Positions 41,103-55,200 of a stretch of 64,000 bases of DNA are shown piece by piece. The stretch comes from Halocaridina rubra. Taxonomy: Eukaryota; Arthropoda; Malacostraca; Decapoda; Atyidae. The position numbers and the translations under genes were made by a program. The notes beneath the pieces are model-generated. The model ran no database searches and had not been told where the DNA came from. It saw only the letters and a program-made list of their open reading frames with translations. The stretch is taken from positions 1-64,000 of the forward strand of contig JAXCGZ010003852.1 of assembly GCA_037179515.1 (NCBI GenBank). Reading direction: 5' to 3'. Position 1 is the first letter of the stretch, and each line of letters starts with the position of its first letter.

Positions 41103-44100
41103 GAAGAAGAAGAAGAAGAAGAAGCAGAAGAACTATGTTATATAGACATAGCTTTAAAAAACTGATGAAGACATGTGCTGCAATAAAATCTCCCTCAGAT
41201 GCCATATCAGTATGTATACTGTATATAGTAAGGAGCTTGTACAGGAAAATGTGAGAACAGACAATAACAGAGTATAGTTGACATACATAAAGAGGTTGTG
41301 ATTATTAGATTCCACTGCGCAAACAGGCACTTACTAAAGAAAAATCAATACCTATGTCTGGTACAGAATATGCAAATATTAAGTCAAAATGAATGGGGAG
41401 ACACGATGATAATAAAGCTGTCATGACAGTTTGTAAATACATGGGAAAGGAAAAGAAAAATTAATTTGGGGTAATCTTTGCAACATAATGATATAATTAC
41501 GAAAGCTAAAGTTATAGAATGTCAAGTACAGTATATGGTAAACTTTATATGTCCTGACAGAACAAAAGAAGGATAGATTTATGGTCTGGTAACACTAGGC
41601 AGATCACGAGCTCAACATTGCTATGCTAAACATAAGCCCAAAAGGAAGCCTTTCTTCAAGACATTCCGGTGCCTAAAAAATTACTCCCCTGATATCTTTT
41701 GTGAAGCATTAATCAACAACAGAAATGTACTTAATGGTATAATAAACACAGATAACATCGATTTGCATGTTGAAATTCTAACCAAAGTATTTCCTGAATG
41801 CCTAGATAGTTGTGCACCCACTGTAACAAACAAAATAACCTGCCCCTCAGCCCCCTGGCTAACTAATGACATCAAAGAAGCAATGCAAATAAAAAGTCAA
41901 ATAAAAAAAAAAGCTAAAAATTAATAGATATGATATGACTCTCCATGAACGTTATAAAGTAGAAAAGAAACATGTCAGATCCCTCATTGATATAAGTTAA
42001 AAAAAAAAAATTATAAAAAACAATTTATTGACTAGACACGATACAGTGGCAACATGGAAAGCGATAACAAGCATGATTACAAATGGAAAAACTACCTCAG
42101 AAAGTTATGAAAATAGTACAGAGTTGAAAAACAAAGTGGGAAAACTTTAATAACTATCTTGCTAACGCTGGGAAAAATACATATGAGAAAACGCAAGAAA
42201 ACTTCAACTCGGTGAACATGCGTAATTACTTAAGTGACAATGTAAACATAAGAGATTACTTCAAAATCAATCCTGTCTATTGTGCTACCCTAATTCTTAC
42301 CATAAAGAGCCCAAGAAACTCTGGCTCTTATGGTCCAGATGGTATCCCATTTTAATTCATCAAAGATGTTCTACCCATGATTGTATCTTATATTCTAGCT
42401 ATTATAAACAATTCCATTGTTACTAAATGGCTTCCTGACTCTTGGAAAATATCACATGTAATACCTCTGCATAAAAAGGGGGACAGAGAAGATGTGACAA
42501 ACTATCGTCCCATTACCCTGCTACCCATTTTCTCTGAAAATATTAGAACAAATTGTTGAATGCCAACTAATGTCATATTTAGTCAAATAGACTATTAGCT
42601 ATTAAGCAACACGGTTTCAGACCAAAACTCTCAACGGAAACTACACTGCTCAAACTTACAAATATAAATTATAATAATATCGATAAGAAAAAAATTTCTC
42701 TGCTTGTATTATTAGACTTATCTAAAGCCTTCCACAGTATAAACCATGAACTTCTTATTAATAAATGTAGTAACCTAATTCTTGACCCAACCTGGTTTAG
42801 AGAGTATCTATCTAATCGCAGGCAGTCTATCTGTCTTAACAGCATAATCTCTTCTCCAAAATATGTATCATTTGGTGTTTGACAGGGATCAGTACTTGGT
42901 TCAATCCTATTCTCCATTTACGTAAATTATTTATCGTCTTTCATTTCTGACTGTCTAGTTGTACAATATGCAGATGACACTCAACTACTTCTCAGCGGTG
43001 ATATTAATAATCTCCCAGAGCTAACCTTAAGAGCAGAAAACATTCTATCAAAAGTTAAAACCTATTTTCAAGAAATGGGCTGTTAATTAATGAAAGCAAA
43101 ACACAATGCATGTTTACTGGTTCAAGGTACCATATAGCACAAATTCCAGAAAACACAATTAATTTTTGCGGCCATATCATTACACCTAGCAAAACAGTCA
43201 TCTAGGATTTCACTTTGATAACTACATGTTGTTTGATTCCCATATAGATAAAGTATGCAAAAAGGTTACAGGAACACTTATGTACTTATCACGTAGAAAA
43301 GACAATTTTGAGACTACCAAGCGAATAACAGTTTGGTTAAATCTCTAGCCCTAAATCACATTAATTACTGCACAACTATATGGGGAGCTACCACTAAGAC
43401 TCAGATATATAGAATACAGAAGCTTATTAATTTTGCAGCTCGATTTGCCCTGGGTGGAATAAGAAAATATGACCACATCACACCAGCTCTCAAAAAATTT
43501 GGGTGGCTGTGGGTAGAAAACAAGGTCGCTTATGCTATTTACGTCTTTGCATACAAAATTTTGAACCATCATTATCTTAGCTGGCTATTTAATTTAAAAA
43601 CAGTCAGGGATATAAGGGGAACTGACACAAGACAGAGTAGTGAGCTCTTTATTCTGAAAAGAAACACAGAAGCAGGTTTAAAGATGATCACAATTAAAGG
43701 GCCAACACTTTGGAAAAATATTCCAGAGCATCTTAAAAATTCATTCTCCTTCACAGCATTCAAAGGCAAACTATATAGTATTCTTTTGACAAATAGTTGC
43801 TGCTCACACACTAATTAAACTTAATGATTTAACACAATTTCACTTAACACTAACCACTCTATATGTGCATTGATATTGCCTTCTTTGTTTTCTAAGTTAA
43901 GAACTAGTTATTCTCACTGTAAGGAATACAATTATGGTGATGCCAATAATAACGATCCTGCATTGAGTGTTATTATTACTACTTTATTATTAACATTATT
44001 GTTAAAAATTTTATTAGTATGGTTATCAATATTATAAATTTTTATATGTATTGATAATTCAAGGTAATCTTCATTTTCTAGGGAAGCTATATTTTTAACT

Positions 44101-47100
44101 GTAAGTATTACTCTCTTACTTAAGAGTTCAATTACATGTCTACTAATAGGTTACTCTTAGATTTGTAAGCGAATAGCTATTGTAAAAAAAATGGAAATAA
44201 ATGTTTGTTTGAATAGGCGAGAAAAAATAAAAGAAAAATTTGTACTTTTGGTTTCATCCATACAAAGTGTTGACAAGGAAAATTAATAGGGAATCCGTAC
44301 ATAAATGATACCTTACATGCTTTGGCTTAAGTTAGAAGTGGCACTCCCTCTTACTTAAACAAGATGCAGAACAAATTATTAATGGCACCTTGAAGATAAG
44401 CAATGGGGGGAGAGAAAATCATTATATACATTAATATAAATATTAAGAAAGAAAAACCTGCTCCTCATTACCACATGTGTCTAAATCATGAAAACTTCCT
44501 TTGCTGATGCACTGAAGGGGAATGTGGCAGTAAAAGAGGCTGTAAAGGTGGTGGCAATGGAAAACATACAAACAGTTGACTATAAAGAGACAGTAATCGA
44601 AAAAATGAAAGACGTTGTGATGGAAAGGGCAAACCCACTCATCAGACAGGCACTTGATAAGGAGAAGACAGTGGTAATCTCAGGCATAAGCGAGTCCCAG
44701 GAGCCAACATGGCAGGGGAGACTTGAAGAAAATAAAGCTAGGGTTGTAGACCTGATAAGAAAGCTTGGAGTAGTATGTGGTCCTGAGGATATTGTAAACA
44801 TACACCAACTAGGTAAATATTCGAGGGAAGGAAAGCCGAGACCAACAAAAGTAACCTTTGAGAGAGGGGAAACATGTAGGGAAATATTGTTGAGAAAAAA
44901 AAAGTCTAAAAGACCTTCAAGAATTCAAAGAAGTGTTCATTAGACAATACAGAACACAGGAAGAGATGGGAAAGATCAAAAACTTGTTGCAAGAGGCAAG
45001 AAGGTTAAATGATGAAAGAAATGAAGAAGAGAAGAAAAATTTTCATTACAGATTTCTTCCAGACAAAGGGGAGATAAAGAAGATAATGACAGAAGATCAG
45101 GGGATGGGGCCTCATTAAGATTGTTATACACAAATGCTGATGGATTAGCTGGTAAGGCAGTAGAATTAAAAGATAGGATTCACAACAGTAAGGCAGATAT
45201 AGTAGCAATTACAGAGACTAAGTTGAGTGAGGACATAAACAGTGTCACAGTTTTTCCTAAGGGTTTCAGAATACTAAGGGTTGAAAGATCTGAGAGGACT
45301 GGTGGAGGGATAGCACTGCTCATAAGTGAAAGGATTCAAGTCGAAGAAATAAACTTGGCTATAGAAAGTGAGTTCAAGGAATTTCTTGTTGCTTGCATAA
45401 ATACTGGGTCAGAGAGCATTATAATAACTGTTGTATACAACCCACCAAGGAACCAAAATAGGCTTGAAGTTTATGAGGAAAGTCATATAGGTACTATTGA
45501 AGTCATAAACTCAGTTGTTAACATGGCACGGGAAAAAAAATGTAGGATTTTGATTATGGGAGACTTTAATCATAAAGATTGGATAAATCTTGACCCACAC
45601 AGTGGTGAGGACTCATTCGGGGCAAGATTCCTAGATTGCGTACAAGGGAATTTCCTACACCAACATGTAATGGAACCAACAAGGGCCAGGGGTGGGGATG
45701 AGCCATCACTACTTGATCTAGTGTTCACAGATAATGTGTTGGATATTGAAAAAATTGAGTATGAACCACCAATTGGAGAGAGTGACCACTGTGTGTTGTT
45801 GATGGAGTATATCATTGAAGATATTCTTCCTGAGAGTAGAGGCACTGAGGACATGAGGAGGAACTATCCGAAAGGAGATTACATCAAAATGAATGAGCTT
45901 TTTGCAGTTATTGACTGGAGAACCTTATTTTACAACAAATCTGTACAAGAAATGTATGACATCTTTTGTGAGAAATATGGGAAGATCGTAGATTGCTGCA
46001 TACCTGTCACCAAAGTAGGTGTAATTCATGCCAGAGAGAAATGGTTCGATAATGGGTGTAAAAGAGCTAAGGAGTGGAGAGACAAATGCTGGAAAAGGTA
46101 TAGGAGGAGAAAAAACATAAATGCCTGGCAAACCTACAAAAGAGCAAGAAATGACTAACTAAGTAAATGGAGAGAGGCACAGAGAGACTATGAGAGGGAC
46201 ATCACCAGGAAGGCTAAAGAAAATCCCAAACTTTTCCACAGCTTTATCAGAGGAAAACTGAAGGTAAAAGAACAGCTTTTAAGGCTAAAGAGAGCGGATG
46301 GAAGCATCACTGAGACGGATGAAGAGATCTGCAAAGAATTGAACAAGGAGTTTCAGTCAGTATTTACAGTAGAAAATACCCCACCCCCTCAGATTGCAGT
46401 GATAGAAGCTCAAGGGCCGGTATTAGAGAACATCAACCTTACAGCCACAGAGGTATGCAAAGCGCTGATGGATTTAGATGTTCATAAAGCTACAGGTCCT
46501 GATGACATATCCCCTCATGTGCTTAAAAAATGCGCAAACACAATATCAGTGGCACTAAGTATCATATTTAAGGAGTCACTGGAGTCGGGGGAGATTCCAA
46601 GATGCTGGAAACAAGCAAATGTGATACCTATCTTCAAAAAGGGAAGGAGGGATACGGCTCTGAACTATAGACCAGTTTCCTTGACCAGCATAGTTTGCAA
46701 AGTTATGGAGAAACTACTAAGGAAACATATCTCTCTTCACTTGGAATCCTTCAACTTTTTGTCAGTGAGGCAACATGGCTTCAGAGAAGGTAGATCAACA
46801 GTAACAAACTTATTAGAATTTTATGATGAGGTAAGCCAAATCTTACAGGAAAGAGAGGGCTGGGCAGATTGCATATTCCTAGACTTCCAGAAAGCGTTTG
46901 ACACTGTTCCACATGGGAGACTTATTAGGAAGCTGCAATCAATGGCTAGAATAGGTGGAAATGTTTTGGAATGGATAAAAACTTACTTAGAAGGAAGGGA
47001 ACAGAGGGTTAGAGTAAGACACTCAGTGTCTGAATGGAGAAGAGTTAGTAGTGGAGTTCCACAGGGTTCAGTTTTAGGGCCACTTTTGTTCCTTGTATAT

Positions 47101-50100
47101 GTAAATGACCTACCAGAGTCTGTAAATTCATTCATGAATATGTTTGCAGATGATGCAAAGATTGTGAAGAAAGTAAAAAACGAGAACAATGGTAGAGAAC
47201 TTCAGGAGGATCTAAATAATCTGCATGAGTGGTCAGAAAAGTGGCTAATGAAATTCAATACTTCAAAATGTAAGGCAATGAGAATGGGTACAAGTGCAAG
47301 AAGGCCCAAGCTTGACTACTCGGTGGCTGGAGTACAACTTCAAGACACAGAAAATGAGAGAGATCTAGGAGTAAACATACTGGCAGATTTGTCTCCAGAA
47401 ATACATATAAATGGCATAGTAAGGGCAGCATATGCATTCTTATCAAATGTAAGGGTAGCCTTCAGGCACATGGACAAGGAAATGTTCAGAAATATTTATG
47501 TAACCTATGTGAGGCCAAAACTCGAATATGCAGCCCCCTTTTGGAATCCGCACTTGAAAAAGCACATAGCTAAGCTTGAAAGAGTTCAAAGACATGCCAC
47601 GAAACTGGTGCCAGAAATACGCAATCTCAGTTATGATGAGAGGCTGAGGGAATTAGACTTACCATCACTCGAAGCTAGAAGAGTGAGGGGGGATATGGTG
47701 ACAGTCTTTAAATTCCTTCATGGTTATGATAGAGTGGATAGGGATCGATATTTTGATATGGCTGGCTCTAGAACTAGAGGTCATAGTTTGAAGCTTCGTA
47801 AGAAAACTTCTTTGCAGGATGTAAGGAAATACTTTTTCAGTGTAAGAGTAGTTGATAATTGGAATTGGCTCAGCGAGGAGGTAGTTAATGCTATCTCAAT
47901 CCATAGTTTTAAGGACAGGTATGATAAGTATGACTAAGTATAAAATGGAACCGATGAGGAGACGGGAAGATACGAGCTTTGGGCTCTTTCCCGTAAACAC
48001 AATTAGGTAATCACAGGCAAAATATATACTGTAACAAGATAATGCATTATTCTCATATGTCAAAGATATTGAAAAATATCTACATGGAGTTTTCATATAA
48101 ACAGCAACTGTTAGGACCGGTTACTGCCGAATATTTCTGCATTAACCAAATAAACATTCATGAATTATATAAGATAAGTATTGTGGGAGTTGTGCAATAG
48201 TTACTTGTGGAAGAGAGTCAACTAACCTATCTAAACTTTATGTTGGTTATTTGGCTATCCAGTCATTTGCATGAAAAGAATATAGAATACTGGCCTGTGC
48301 CAGTCAATAATGAGCATTATGAAGAGTTTAAAGGTACTGGCAAATGACCCCACCTAACCTTACCTTACTACTATGCAATACATACACAAGCACAATTTAG
48401 GCATTACACTCTATCTAGTGAAGGTTACAGTACGTAGTGCACATTACAAGTATTGCATTTCATACATTAGTGCTGTTATAGCCGAGTAGCTGATACATAA
48501 TCATGCTTTCTTTGACTAAGAACTAGACGTTCTGCACTGTAAAATATTTTTCTTGTATGCAAACTTGCATCTTATGTAATATTTAGCAAGCTGGTTTTTA
48601 TTTATTTTAAGGGGCCTAATAGTTCCCATTTCGGGAATGGTAAGAATTGCCGGAGAGAAAATCTGGTGCCACTGGACCAATTCCCACCTCATTTTCTTTA
48701 TTTTTTGCCATCTTTTTATCTTTATCAGGTAATGGTTGGTTAGACTTTATTTTTCATTGTTTTTCAGTCTATTACATTTTACTTTTATACATTTCTAGAT
48801 TGTTTTTTTATCTTTATTTTGTTTAATTTAGCAGCTTCAAATACTATAAAAAAAATATGAAACTAAACATGGTTAGACTTCATTTTATGCACTCTTCCCA
48901 AACTCGTTACCTCATCATTTTGCAAGTCTTTGACATGTGTCTAAAATTCACTTCATCCACTCTGGAAAACTATTACTTTGGCAAAAATCACATAAATAAA
49001 CTTATGTACCTAAATAAAAAAAATAAAAAACGCTTTTATGCAGGCCAGAGAGTCTCCCATTTATGACATTGCAGTCTGTCCTCAAAAGACACACAGTGCC
49101 ACTGGTGGTCACTTAATAAAACAAAATACAATGAGGTTAGCTAAGTTAGGCTAGTTTGGTTAGATTAGATAGGTTAGGTTAGTTAGGTGGTGACATTTGG
49201 TTAAGTTCGTAACGTTTGGTTAGGTTAAGAGTAATTTGGTTGTTAGGCTAGATTAATTACTTTGGTTAGGTAATGTTAGACTAGGTTAGAGTAGATTAAT
49301 TTACTTCATTCTTTAATGCAACAGTCAGGAGTCAACCACCTCTGCCTACAGTCAGCCCTAGCACAAAAAGTATTAATTTCCATAAAGTCAATTACTATCC
49401 AGGTATTTGAATTATTCAAAGCATAATCATAATTAAGGAAAAATGGCGGAATGCTTTTAGAGGGGATTTTTTTTTTTGATTCTCCACCCAAATGGGTAAT
49501 AACGGGTCATGGAGGACCCATAGGGCGGTTGCCAGCTGGTACACGCCCCAAATCCCCCCACTGTGGTGACCAGCCACAGCAGTAACCTCCCCAGTAAAAA
49601 CTTCAACTCTCTTTCCTGGCTGAGGCACTGTACTAGCCAGGAGGCTGAAGAAGGGATTATGTGTAGTGCAACGTAAATAAACCTCACCTAGGGAAACTTG
49701 TCCTCCCTATCCAAGGGCTTCCCCCTAGGACCCCCTTAGAGGCATTTTTCCCTAGCCCCATATTCCATTAATCCCCATAACTAAAATAATACTATAATAC
49801 CTTGGTCCAAAATGAAGGGATAAATAAACGAATCTCTACCCTAAATGTACATGTACAGTATAGACATAAAATGGCCACAACCTCCCTTGTATTGGAATAT
49901 TTAAACCAAAACACAAAAATCCACCAAAGTTAATAATATACCTCGATCATTCCTCTCAGCTCCTTGGTAATAATCGGTTACCGAAATACCCCTCACCCAC
50001 CACCGACATGCTAAGGTCACTCACTGGCTGGACTCACAGTCCAGCAGCATAAAAGCTTTGGATTACTCTGTATCAAGACATTTACGATTCCTTCCTTTGT

Positions 50101-52197
50101 GGGGCTTTTTTATTGTAGTCTGTCCAAATATTTCAATGGCACTATCTCTACCTATGCTGCTAGCCAGACATGGCTGTAAGGACGTTGAAAACTCCGCCCT
50201 ACGGTGGAGAGGCGCGTGGTATAGCCACGCAGTGTGGAGAGACTTTATAATATATCTATGAATTGACAGTTACCAACTACCTTTATCGTAATATTTTTAA
50301 GTTCTACATATGAGCATTTTGTAACCCTATGGAACTAAGAGCTCAATTCATAACATATTATAATAATAAATTTGCAATATTTTTAAAAACAAATCGACAT
50401 ATATAAAATGAATATAAATTAAGGCAACTCTGTTATACGGATTGGTAAACAATCAAATTCTTCTTCTTGATTCGTATTCGAAGGAAATATGGTCTCTAAT
50501 ATTATGGCAAATATTTAGGAGAATGGATTACCAAGAAAAAGTGTCGGGGAACGCGTCCTCCCTAGCCGGACGCTTCATATTCCATTACTCTCTATAATAA
50601 AAATAATACCCTAATGTTGACATTCTCAGAGGAGAAAAAAAAAAATCTAATGTTCAAAAATGTCGTATCTAATGCTTTATGTTGTATATGGTGTCCTAAC
50701 ATTATGCAAGAGAAAATATTAAGCATGTACAGTATAGTATATCCCTATGCCTGTGGTCAAAAAAGAATTATATCATTTATCATAATATGACCTCTCTTGG
50801 AAACTGCATATATCCCTATGCCTGTGGTCAAAAAAGAATTATATCATTTATCATAATATGACCTCTCTTGGAAACTGCAAAGTATAAAAAAAAAATAAAT
50901 AAATAAAAGCACGAGTAATACAGCCAGCTTTATATTTATCTATTGCCTACTTATCCATGGATGGTTCTTGAAGAAGGAAAAAAAAACAGTAACCTAGAAT
51001 TATTCTTTACTGTGTAAACTGCTTACACAAGAAAGGCGAGTCAGTGGTTAGTAATAACTCAACCCTTTCTGAATGCCTTGAAATGCTAGAGAACTTGCGA
51101 TGTGGGGCAGTTTCAGTGCAAGGATTCTAGTTATCACACACTACATTCTCACCCTTTTGGAACTGAATCGACACAAAAAGCTGAACTGTAAAATGACGAT
51201 TTAAGATGATTTGATAAAGGGTTTCAGATTCAAATTACTGCTTAGTCTCACAGACAATACGAACAATGATGGCTACACCATTTCACGTTAATATCCACCA
51301 AAGAATATGGTAAAAGTACTTCATATTACAATATTACACTACAATTAACACAGCAGAAGAAAAAAACAAGAACGGAAAAAAAATTTGCTATATATAATAT
51401 TTTTTTTTACACTCCAAATACATTCTTCCTTTTTCTTTGATCAAAGGCAGATATGAAAAAGTATAAAAAGTCTTGTGCCTCATCCAATAAGTATTACAAT
51501 CATATACTGCCATCTGTCAATGATTATTAAAATACAGATCTTGTGAAATATTCTTAACATAGTGCATCTCTTAACACTGTTGAGAACAGTGCATTATATT
51601 TAAAATTTTGTCCTAAAACTATATCCGTATAAAGCAAAACTAATAATAGCAAGAGAACAATAATAATAATAATAATAAATTAATATAATAAATGCAATGA
51701 AATAATAGCTGCAGCCTCATCAAATGATACCAGCAGCCTCATCAAATGATACTTAATCATTCATTTCAGGGGAAGATTGATGAAATTGCTCTTCAGATTA
51801 TCATAGCTGATAGTTAAATGACAATGCTGCTGCTATTCTTGCATTTAGAGGAAACTTTTCAACTTATGCTGAGCATTCTCTTAGCTTCCAAAATAAATAA
51901 GTCAAACATGTACGATTGCCAAATGCATATACAGAAAACAACAAAAGAAAATTACATGGCAAAAATACCTAATTGTTTGGGATTCATAACCAGCACATAT
52001 TTATACCTCCTGATATTGTACTTTGTTCTACACTGCTCTGGGATAATTTAAACATCCCAAAGTTATTAAGAACATAACCTATGACGATGTAATTTCTATT
52101 AAAAAAAAAATCACTATCATATGTAAAAGATGAATCAGTAGGTTATAGAGCACATTAGGATTAATAGAGATGGACTAAGTTAAAAATCATAAAAAAT

Positions 52198-52278
<81 letters not shown>

Positions 52279-55200
52279 CGTATGTATGAAAGAATTGCAT
52301 TCTTAGGATCTCACTGACCTCCAATCTTAGCTGTAATACGAATTTTAAGTTTTTGTATATTTTTTAGAAGTTTCGCATTTATTTTCATTTAATGACTGAT
52401 CTCTCTCACCCCTATTGATCCTAAAATGCTATACGCTTTTCTGTATGCTTTAGTGACTTAAATATATTATCTGACGTTTTATGTTAATAAATAAATAACC
52501 CATTTTTTAAATCTGGTAAGAGGTAACATCTTCAGTAAAGCTGACATGAAATTCATGTATGATACTTTTTGTGAAATTGGCAAACCTATTTACTATATGA
52601 GGCTCATTTTTTTTTAATATGCAATCCTTCTCATGCTACAAATCATCGCTTTAAATAAAGCACTTTTGATTGAGAAAGGTTACATATATGAAATTTAAAA
52701 CTTAAGGCAATGCCAGCCACTATAATTTTATACCCTTTTAATCGAGATATTGACACTAAAAGGATCTGTATGTAATATGTGTAGCTCTAAGAGGCATATT
52801 AAACTTATGCATTATCACATCTAATACTACATCTAACATTAAAAAATAAATCAGAATATTAGTAAAACGAGCCTTGACTAGCTCTGTTACCATACATCCA
52901 AAATAAAACCCTTTTGTTAGCAAAACAATTTACATGTTCTTTCTGAAAACATTTTGCTTGAGACAGTGGTGGGTGGTTGCAACTGCACTAAGAAAACGGT
53001 CTATAAATAGATTTCTTTATAACCTTGGACAAATAGTCAGCCCGTGATATTACAAACCTTAGTTTCATATCAAAATATTAATCAAAATTACCCCCAATAC
53101 AGCCACATCTCCACATTCATAACAGCCCAAGTATAGTACAGCATTAGTACAGTACTTCCTTTACGAGCATTACATATTCATAAATGTAAATTACATTAAG
53201 AAAATTATTTTGAAATAATGAAGACCTCGGATTACACAATCCCCATTTGCAATACCAGTATCATTGCTTAAGAAATAAAAGTTCAACACCTCCGGCTACT
53301 GTTTCGAAATGAAAGCTACTCTGAATAAAGATTGAAAGCTGACTATGGAGATTAAATAGACATTTGAAAATCATTTATAATTCATCTCCTAAATGCTGCA
53401 TGAAATGGATACAGTCTACCTTACTCAAACTAAGAGCAATGACTCAAAACAACAGTTTGGCTTTAGCCTCAGACAACTTATTTTTGCAAGTCTCGATGTA
53501 CTATAGTAAAGATAGCATATATTTAACCACCTAAACGCAACTCAAGACACTTTCATGATGAACCTACACACTAACAATATCATTATTACAACAAAGTATA
53601 ACGATCAAAAGCAATGATCACTTGACTTAGGAATATCATTGAAACTAATATCGACTTTGCTGAAAAATATTGCTATGCAAAAAGTTATACTTTTGATGAT
53701 ATAAAATCATGACAAACCGTTTCAATAGAAAAAATTTAAGCAGTCTTTGTGTTTTTTACACTTATGGCTGATATTGATTCTCATGGAAGATATATGTAAT
53801 AACTACACAATTTTTCATCTACAATATATATGCTACTGTAAGTAACTACAACTTATAGGATACTGTAAGCTCCTGAACCACTATGCTGTAATTTATTAAA
53901 GTATTGCTTAAAAATAAACTGATTACCTATGATGCCATTCACAATACAAATCATAGAAGATTTGTACGAAAAAAAAGAGTTGCAAAGATTACATATTTAC
54001 GATATCCTTTATGAACTCTTTATATTCCATTTCAACCAACTTTCTCTGGACAGCATACAAATGTAGGAAAGCAATGACTAGCTATTAAAATACTACACAA
54101 AATTTGATTAATATAACATGCCCTCAGTGGATAGGATAGCAAATGAAAGGCTACGTAAACATATGCATTCCTTCTAAACACACAATATGTATAATCTCAC
54201 AGCTAAAGTAACTCTGCCAATGTAAAATGAAAGAGATCATAAGACACTGTCAATGACAATAGTTTGCAGAACAGATAGATATTAGACTATTAACTTTAAC
54301 AAAGGCACTATTGATCTAATAAGAAGCACTAAACTGCACTCTAGATGTTGAGTCAATAAGTACCTCCTTCATATAATATGTATCCAACAGTACTTTGAAA
54401 GTATATTGTACGTATCCTCTTCCCTAATGTCACGAGGATAGATATTACTACTGAAGGCCTCCCCTAAAATATAACTGTCGTAATACAATTATAAAGTGAA
54501 GATTTCCTCCAGCATGCAAATAGGGATAATATGTAGGCATTTTGATGAACAACCTACCAACTTTATTCCTTTAAAGAGGTAATACCAAGGCTCATTCTCA
54601 AGTTCAGGATTATCAAGAGCTTAATGTCCTAGGATATCTTTGGGATACAAATCCACGCACAGCCTTTCAGGAAACAAGCGTCTATTTGTTTCAATAAGCA
54701 AAGTGAAGGGAACAGAAATTTCCTTTCACCTGGGCAGAATAAAGGTCGAGTCCCAAAATATAGGACCCCTCCTAAATCTCACCCCATATCTTCAACTGAA
54801 TGGGAAATAGAGAGTAAATCCTCAGTAGCCTCTAATGCCGTCTCCCTGCATCCACGGCTTTACCTGACAGTGTTATATTTCAAGTGGAACCATCATTTCA
54901 TATTTTGTAAACAGCCAGTACGGCTGTCAGATCACATACATCCTACGCAACTAAAAATTAATGACCTTATAAAAGGAGAGGCTAACACTTCATTCTATGA
55001 TTACACAAGGGTGTCGTGCATTCAATATCCCCCATTTTGGTACTAAAACTTACATCATGAAGCTAGATACGTCCCAAATTTGTAAGCCCATTGTAGTGGA
55101 ACACAACGAAGCTTTATCTTACTCTTGTGTACAGAGAATTTTCTGTTGTTTTGGGAGTTTTTTCTGACACGTTTCCCTATACGTGATGGTTTTCGGGAGG

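Larger units (their letters stand above)
44488..48014 (+). mobile_element. CR1-clade LINE, copy 3 (near full length)
   Basis: Carries ORF1 (from 44488), ORF2 (45089-47937), a 3' region with ggctctttcccgtaaacac, and a single terminal aattaggtaatcac (48001-48014). The 5' boundary is not defined. I take the ORF1 ATG as the minimum extent. It is antisense to the receptor gene, in its 17.9-kb first intron. It is very similar to copy 1 from 8477 on, with a 6-base deletion in the endonuclease (HKEIDW to HKDW). Confidence 0.9.

Noticed and set aside
41681..41875. Minus-strand frame as a receptor exon in intron 1
   Set aside because: It is antisense to the readable LINE protein (SAPWLTNDIKEAM) and lacks splice-site context.
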